Origin: Isotricha intestinalis
Lineage: Eukaryota; Ciliophora; Litostomatea; Vestibuliferida; Isotrichidae
Direction of reading: 5' to 3'
Length of the DNA stretch: 12,070 bases
NCBI GenBank assembly: GCA_023807065.1
Contig: JAJJLU010004526.1
Location: forward strand, 1 to 12,070
Notes under the pieces: model-generated
Databases searched by the model: none
Seen by the model: the letters and a program-made list of their open reading frames with translations, nothing else
Told to the model about the DNA's origin: nothing
Part shown: piece after piece, positions 7,605-12,070 of the stretch
How positions within the stretch are numbered: the stretch's first letter is position 1
How the letters are laid out: each line of letters starts with the position of its first letter
Program-made: the position numbers and the translations under genes

Positions 7605-9066
7605 ATGGGTTCACTTTTTAGTTCATCTTCTAAATCTTCATCACCTTCTATAAAAAACAGTTCTGGATCTTCATCATATTCTATAAAAAACAGTTCTGGA
7701 TCTTCATCATATTCTATAAAAAACAGTTCTGGATCTACAAAAAACAGTTCTGGATCTTCATCACATTCTACAAAAAAATCTCCATTGAACAATTATATTT
7801 CAAATATAGGAAATTTCTCACAGAATTTTGTCCAAATTGACAGTCAAGAAATAAGAAATCAACATTCACAAGATCCTAATGTAAGTTGGAAAAATGTTAT
7901 TTTAGATAAAATAAATGCATCAGAAGAAATAAAAAATTATGCCAAAGATTTTGCTGAGCAACACAACATTTCTATAGAAGAATTTGCATTTATGCTTGGA
8001 GATGAAGAACTTTATAAAAAGAATTTTTTAAGACCTTATTATGACCCATTAAAAATAATTGAATCTATAAAAAAAGAACTCCAAGAATTAAATGATGATA
8101 TGAAAAATCTAAATGAAGATGAAATTAAAGAGCAAATCACTAATTTAAATAAAAGAAAAAAAGAATTTTTAAATGCAGAGATAAAATTTTTATTAACTGA
8201 TATTGGGATAAATGATTATGCGAGAATAGGAAATTTATTTACCGGAATATATAATTTTTTTGATAGAAAATATCCTTATGGGGCACTTCATGCTGGATTA
8301 ATGTTAGATGAAACTATAATTCAATGGGGATGTGGCCCTTTAGGAGTAGAAATAATATTTCCATCATCTGACTTAAGAAACATTTTATTGACAATTGAAA
8401 CAGAAAACTCTGAAAAAAAAAAAAAAAAATCTTTATTTGTTGCACTTGGAATTGCTGTTGCAGGAGTTGTAGTTGGAGCTGGATTAGTTGTATTATCTGG
8501 AGGGATTTTAGCACCAACATTCGGTGGTTAATTAATTGCTGGTGGAGTTATTCGCGGTGGTGTTAGTATTATGGAGCTTTCTTGGGATTTAAAAAAAAAT
8601 AAATGAAAGAGAATTAGATGAAATTGCAAAAAAATGTGTTTTTTATAATAAGAGAAAGCATTATGATCCGATAAATTGTAATTGTCAAAAATTCGTAACT
8701 GATACTTTAGAAGCAATTAATGCCCCATTTAATCCGAGTGGAGAATTAAAGAAAGTTATTGATAAAATATCACAAAATGGATATGCTTCATTTATTTATG
8801 GAGATCATGAATTTAGATCAAGAAGAGAATTTGACAATTTTATAAAGAATATTAATTTTCATAATTTATGCAGTGATGATAAAAAATTATTACTATGTTA
8901 TAAATCTTTTTATGATACCAGATTAAGAATCTTTGAGAAAGAAAGAAATCTGCGTGAATTGACAGAAGAAGAAAATATGGAATACGAAAAATATAAAACG
9001 GATGATGAAAAGTTTTGGGAAGAATTATTATTAAAAGAAACAGAAACATATTAAAAGGAATCATGA
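7605..9066 (+). CDS. LRAT-like permuted papain-fold protein with Gly-rich membrane segment and possible N-myristoylation
   Basis: ATG 7605 opens MGSLFSS, which fits the N-myristoylation pattern (Gly2, Ser6). Residues 15-58 are Ser-rich 11-residue repeats (SIKNSSGSSSY). Residues 95-200 are charged and helical. Then ALHAGLML (His229) and IIQWG lead, after a KKKKK patch and a very Gly/Val/Ala-rich hydrophobic stretch (about 276-325, probably membrane-inserting), to NCNCQKFVTDTL (about 357-368). A His in H-x-G-hhh followed far downstream by NC-[EQ]-x-F-V is the signature of LRAT/HRASLS-type, circularly permuted NlpC/P60-papain enzymes, in which Cys360 would be the nucleophile (acyltransferase, phospholipase or peptidase). 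A charged C-terminal helical tail follows. TAA at 8529-8531 splits GG and LIAGG and is best read as Gln. One extra A in the nine-A run at 8591-8599 breaks the frame. The end is TAA 9052-9054 or, in the ciliate code, TGA 9064-9066. About 486 residues. The fold assignment is by motif only; the substrate is unknown. Confidence 0.68.
7647..7781 (+). repeat. 33-bp in-frame tandem repeats in the N-terminus of the LRAT-like gene
   Basis: About four copies of a 33-base unit encode S-[IT]-K-N-S-S-G-S-S-S-[YH]. Copies one and two are nearly identical. The third is cut short after GS (it runs directly into TKNSSGS), and the last ends in His followed by STKKS. The unit keeps frame, so repeat number can vary without breaking the protein. 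Such Ser/Lys repeats are likely disordered and phosphorylatable; that is inference. Confidence 0.85.
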
Positions 9067-9214
9067 AAAATAGTTTACTAAAATTTTACTAATTAATTCT
9101 GATTACTACAAAAATATATAATATAAAAAAGATAAATATTAATTATTAATTAATTATTTCATTAAATAAACTAAGAGTTATTAATTAAAAAGGGGATTTA
9201 TATTTATTTTTGAA
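9067..9214. other. Convergent A/T-rich spacer
   Basis: About 150 bases of A/T-rich sequence separate the end of the LRAT-like gene from the end of the kinase tail on the other strand. There is a run of TTAAT-type words around 9135-9190 and nothing recognisable as a gene or structured terminator. Confidence 0.4.
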
Positions 9215-9372
9215 TCAATTTTATTTTGGATTTATATTTGAATTGATTTTTGTATTTGGATTTGTATCTATTTTTGAATCTATATTTGACTCATTTTTTA
9301 TATTTGTATTTGAATCAATTTTGGGATTTATATTTATTTTTGAATCAATTTTTGTATTTGGATTTGTACTTT
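9190..9372 (-). repeat. Imperfect Asn/Lys/Asp/Ser repeats at the end of the kinase tail
   Basis: On the minus strand this stretch encodes variations on NPNTKIDSKINI, NPKIDSNTNI and NESNIDSKIDT. The nucleotide words ttgaatcaattttt and gtatttggattt recur every 30-40 bases on the plus strand. The reading stays in one frame until TGA at 9217-9215. Such repeats are typical of disordered tails in A/T-rich protist genomes. Confidence 0.7.
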
Positions 9373-11295
9373 AATTTTTTTTGTATTTGTATTTGAACCT
9401 ATTATTGAATTTTTATTTATATTTTGAATTTTCATTTTTAGTGATTTAATTGTTTTGTTGAATTTGAGAAGATTGAAAGTTACAACTTCCATAAAATGAT
9501 TAAGCTACTAATCTTCTAACAATATAATCTAAAACATTAATTGATTTTTCATCTTCTAAAAAACTTTCATCATTTTCTAATGATATTTTATCTAATGGAA
9601 AAGGAGAAGATTTATATTGAGAAGTAGTTCTTCCTTCTTTAACATCATTTTTATATGTTCTATATGTTTCTGTTGATTTTTTATTGAATTCTATTCCATT
9701 TATTTTATTGTTATTATTTGTTGGAGTTTTAAATTTACTTTCGAAATATAATATATTATTATTTTTTTTCTTGACTTTTGTTCTTAAATTTCAAATTTTG
9801 TGTTGTTTTGTCGATAAGAACTTAAATCTTGTCATTTATTTTTTATTTTATTTTTGGCTAATTATTTAATGTTATATTTGTTATTATTAATTTAGGATTT
9901 GAATCATTAAATGAATTTTTATTTTTGTTTAAATTTATTTTTATTTGTTCTATTTTTTTGGTTTTGAATATAATATTATTTGAAGAATTACCAGATAATT
10001 TCCTAATATTGTCTTTTATATTTATTTGTTTTTCATTTCCTTCATTTTTAACAATATTTTTCCCATTTATAATTTTTTTATTATGATTTATATTTTAACT
10101 TTTTATAATAGGAATATAATTTAAATTTTTTTGGCTTTTTTTTCCTATTTCTTTCTCACTTTTTTTATTTTTTTTTAATTTATCATTTTTTTTAGTACTT
10201 ATATCATCATTATTAATATAACTTCTATTACTTCTTAAACTAGTTTGTGTTTTAGTTTTATATATTTCCACTTGTCTATAAGATCTTTCAACTTTATTTT
10301 CTTTTTTATTATTTGCTTTATTAATTCTTAAATAATCTTTTTTATAATTATTCAGATAAATCACTTGTTAAATCACTAACTGAATTGTTTCCTTCCAGAA
10401 TATATTTTTTCAAACATAAATAATACAATATATTTTGTCTACATTTTTCTCTGTCAAAATTCTATTCTCAACCATATCTAAAATATTTTCATCAATTTAT
10501 TCCAATTGAAATTCCTTAATGAGGAGTAACTAGATTAAACATAGGATGTTTTTTATTTATTGAATAGTATATCTTTCCAAAGGATTAATTTCCATAATAT
10601 GATTTAATAAATCTTTATCATCTTTTGACAAAAAACAACAATAAATTATGACTTAAATTTTTTCTATAAATAATATCTTCTTTACTTTCAGCAAAAGGTA
10701 AAAATCCATATAACATTGCATATAATACAACAAGACCAAATATCACTTGAAGTTCCATTATATACATTTCCATTTAACATTTAAAGCATAAGAAGGAGTT
10801 CCACAAATTATTTGTAAATAAATATTTTTATTACAAAAAGTTCTTTTCTGAAATTTTAATATTTAAATTATTTTCTAATAATATATTTTCTGGTTTTAAA
10901 TCTCTATATAGATATTCTACTCTATTTATTATTCACTGAAATAAACGATATGCTTCTTCTTCTTTTAATTAACCATTATTTACAATATAATAAAATAGTT
11001 CTCCTTTTTCACAATATTCCATTATTATAAATAATGACTTTTTACTTTCTATTATTTCATATAGTTGAATTATATTTTGTGAAGGAGTTTTTTTAATATA
11101 TTTATTTCTTTTTAAATCTTTGAAAATCTCTTTCATTTTCTAATAAAAGAGATTTATCTAAAATTTTTATTGCAGATTTTTCATTAATATGTATTTGTCT
11201 AGTTACTTTTACTTTTGATAATTCATCTTCCCTTAATGTATGTGTTAATAAATATGGTCATTTTTTTTCTCCTTTTTATTCATTTGATTATTCAT
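9215..11295 (-). pseudogene. Degraded SNF1/CAMKL-type Ser/Thr protein kinase with UBA-like segment and long repetitive tail
   Basis: Minus strand; likely start ATG 11295-11293 (MNNQMNKKEKK). Visible in order: YLLTHTL, then REDELSKVKV where the glycine-rich loop should be (glycines missing); SAIKILDK with the ATP-binding Lys (near 11165-11176); KTPSQNIIQLYEI and LFIIMEYCEKGELF; YRDLKPEN (10905-10885; the HRD His is Tyr and the preceding helix end is shortened); NIKIS followed at once by KRTFCNKN, so DFG is lost near 10845-10850; CGTPSYA with no APE after it; DIWS and LYAMLYGFLPFAE (near 10745-10700); ending ERYTIQ and KHPMFN. Next IDENILDMVEN and LKKYILEGN match the UBA-like segment of SNF1-related kinases. 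A basic tail follows, then the duplicated segment, then Asn/Lys repeats ending at TGA 9217-9215. TAA occurs where Gln is expected at 10971-10969, 10559-10557 and 10499-10497. Loss of DFG and APE argues for a pseudogene or inactive kinase; assembly deletions are the alternative. Confidence 0.7.
9426..9920 (-). repeat. Paralogous segment shared with the unknown gene (copy 2)
   Basis: Bases 9426-9752 match 6281-6616 and bases 9757-9920 match 6873-7037, same strand and order, with about 250 bases missing here relative to the other copy. It encodes part of the kinase tail (FLEDEK, LDYIVRRLVA, FYGSCNFQSSQ, SNPKLIITNITLNN). At 9448-9446 this copy has TAA where the other copy has CAA (6303-6301), which supports TAA = Gln. 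Confidence 0.85.
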
Positions 11296-11416
11296 TTTTA
11301 GGGAATTATTTTTTTTTATTTCTTCATTATTTTTTATATTTTTCTCTTAAATTTTAAAAAATAAAATACTTAATAATTATCTCTAAAAAAAAATTTTATA
11401 AATAAATAAATAAAAA
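11296..11416. promoter_or_regulatory. Divergent intergenic region between the kinase and radial spoke genes
   Basis: These 121 bases lie between the probable starts of the minus-strand kinase and the plus-strand radial spoke gene. The half next to the radial spoke ATG is a chain of AAAT/TAAA words typical of ciliate leader sequence. No specific element can be named; the role is inferred from position. Confidence 0.35.
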
Positions 11417-12070
11417 ATGATAACTGAAAATAAATTTCAAGAAATAATCCAGAATTAAAAAGGGAATCTCTTTTAAACTATTTAGAATCTTTTTCTCAAA
11501 ACATCAAACCAATAAAATCTTTATTAGAGGCTTTAATACAAAAGTCAGATGATCAAGAAGGAGAAGCCCAACCAATAACAACAGTGAATTTCATATCAGA
11601 TTATCATTCAATATTTTAAAAATTATCATATGCAGGAATATCATTAGGAGAAGAAGAATCATTTTTATTAACAAATTCATTAAGAAATTTAAATGAATTA
11701 TTACAAACTGGTCAAATTTGTCAAATTTCTTTCTTTGGTAAAATATATAGAAGTGAAAAAGACTATTACATTGCTCAAGTTGCTGATTTAGATCCTACTG
11801 CAGAATTTGCTTATGATCCTGATATGGAACAAAGGAAGAATGATGATGTTAATAGAGATGTATATTATGTTACTAATAATTTAAGTGAACCTTGGGTTGA
11901 ATTACCTGATGTTAAACCAAGTAAATTATTGCAAGTAGGAAAAATAGATATATATTTACTGGAAATTTAAAAAGACCAATATATAGTAATCCTCAGTTTA
12001 ATGCACAAGAACAACATTATTTAATTTGTCAAATTGAAAGAATATATCATGGGACTATATTAGTTCCTAA
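11417..12070 (+). CDS. RSP4/6: Radial spoke head protein 4/6 family (RSP4/RSPH4A/RSPH6A), 5' part
   Basis: This family forms the head of the axonemal radial spoke, which signals between the central pair and the outer dynein arms. ATG 11417 begins MITENKFQE. One missing base near 11441-11448 leads to NNPELKRESLLNYLE. The frame then reads SYAGISLGEEESFLL (family: EQAG-G---EE), CQISFFGKIY (family: RFWGKI), DYYIAQVADLDP, YYVTNNLSEPWVELPDVKP (11861-11917; family: YFV-N-PG-PWV-LP-V-P) and, after another missing base near 11945-11955, YIFTGNLKRPIYSNP and QHYLICQIERIYHGT. This order matches the radial-spokehead domain from its N-terminal helices onward. TAA at 11617-11619 stands in an uninterrupted frame just before KLSYAG and is best read as Gln. 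About 217 residues are present; the usual C-terminal half is beyond the window. Divergently arranged with the kinase. Confidence 0.85.

Noticed and set aside
7592..7792. Minus-strand frame with acidic repeats (DEDPELFF-type)
   Set aside because: Shadow of the 33-bp repeats in the LRAT-like gene; the plus-strand frame continues for hundreds of codons beyond the repeats.
8314..9064. Three minus-strand frames inside the LRAT-like gene
   Set aside because: Shadows of the plus-strand coding frame; composition is skewed to L/Q/F/I and no family motif is seen.
9684..9869. Plus-strand hydrophobic frame
   Set aside because: Antisense of the kinase tail and inside the duplicated segment.
1..12070. 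tRNA or rRNA genes, CRISPR array, transposase, telomere repeats
   Set aside because: No tRNA-like T-arm words in context, no spaced short repeats, no transposase motifs and no G4T2/C4A2-type telomeric repeats were seen.
1..12070. Germline (micronuclear) DNA with internal eliminated sequences
   Set aside because: Frame breaks are mostly single missing bases or short deletions; no TA-bounded insertions interrupting the recognisable genes were found.

Overview
The window looks like nuclear DNA of a ciliate. It is extremely A+T-rich, and its genes are packed on both strands. One gene encodes an axonemal radial-spoke head protein, so the organism has cilia or flagella. Several recognisable reading frames carry in-frame TAA or TAG where glutamine fits, and genes appear to end at TGA. 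This matches the ciliate nuclear code (translation table 6). An A+T-rich, Tetrahymena/Ichthyophthirius-like ciliate is a reasonable guess, but I cannot name the species. Read with the standard code, the window looks almost empty; read with TAA/TAG = Gln and with small frame breaks allowed, most of it is coding.

Layout from left to right: the 3' end of an unrecognised + strand gene (2-156); a weak - strand candidate (268-581); a stretch with nothing convincing (582-1073); a small Lys-rich - strand gene (1074-1578); an A+T-rich spacer containing one G-rich patch (1579-2579); a + strand anoctamin/TMEM16-like membrane protein (2580-4596); a convergent - strand gene for a long Asn/Lys-rich protein of unknown function (4740-7526) with an internal 222-bp tandem duplication; a + strand gene for an LRAT-like (permuted papain-fold) protein with a possible myristoylated repeat-rich N-terminus and a Gly-rich membrane segment (7605-9066); a - strand SNF1/CAMKL-type protein kinase that has lost several catalytic motifs and is probably a pseudogene (9215-11295); and the 5' part of a + strand radial spoke head 4/6 gene that runs off the window (11417-12070).

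The kinase tail and the unknown - strand gene are paralogous over two segments of about 330 and 165 bp. The LRAT-like gene sits between these copies on the opposite strand. It is much better preserved than its neighbours, with one frame break against ten or more in each flanking gene.

The genes do not form an obvious pathway; a eukaryotic chromosome segment need not. Most frame breaks are single missing bases, often in A/T runs, which points to assembly or sequencing error or to decay. Programmed frameshifting is a less likely alternative. Exact starts, ends and exon structure are therefore approximate. I saw no tRNA, rRNA, CRISPR array, transposase or telomeric repeat.
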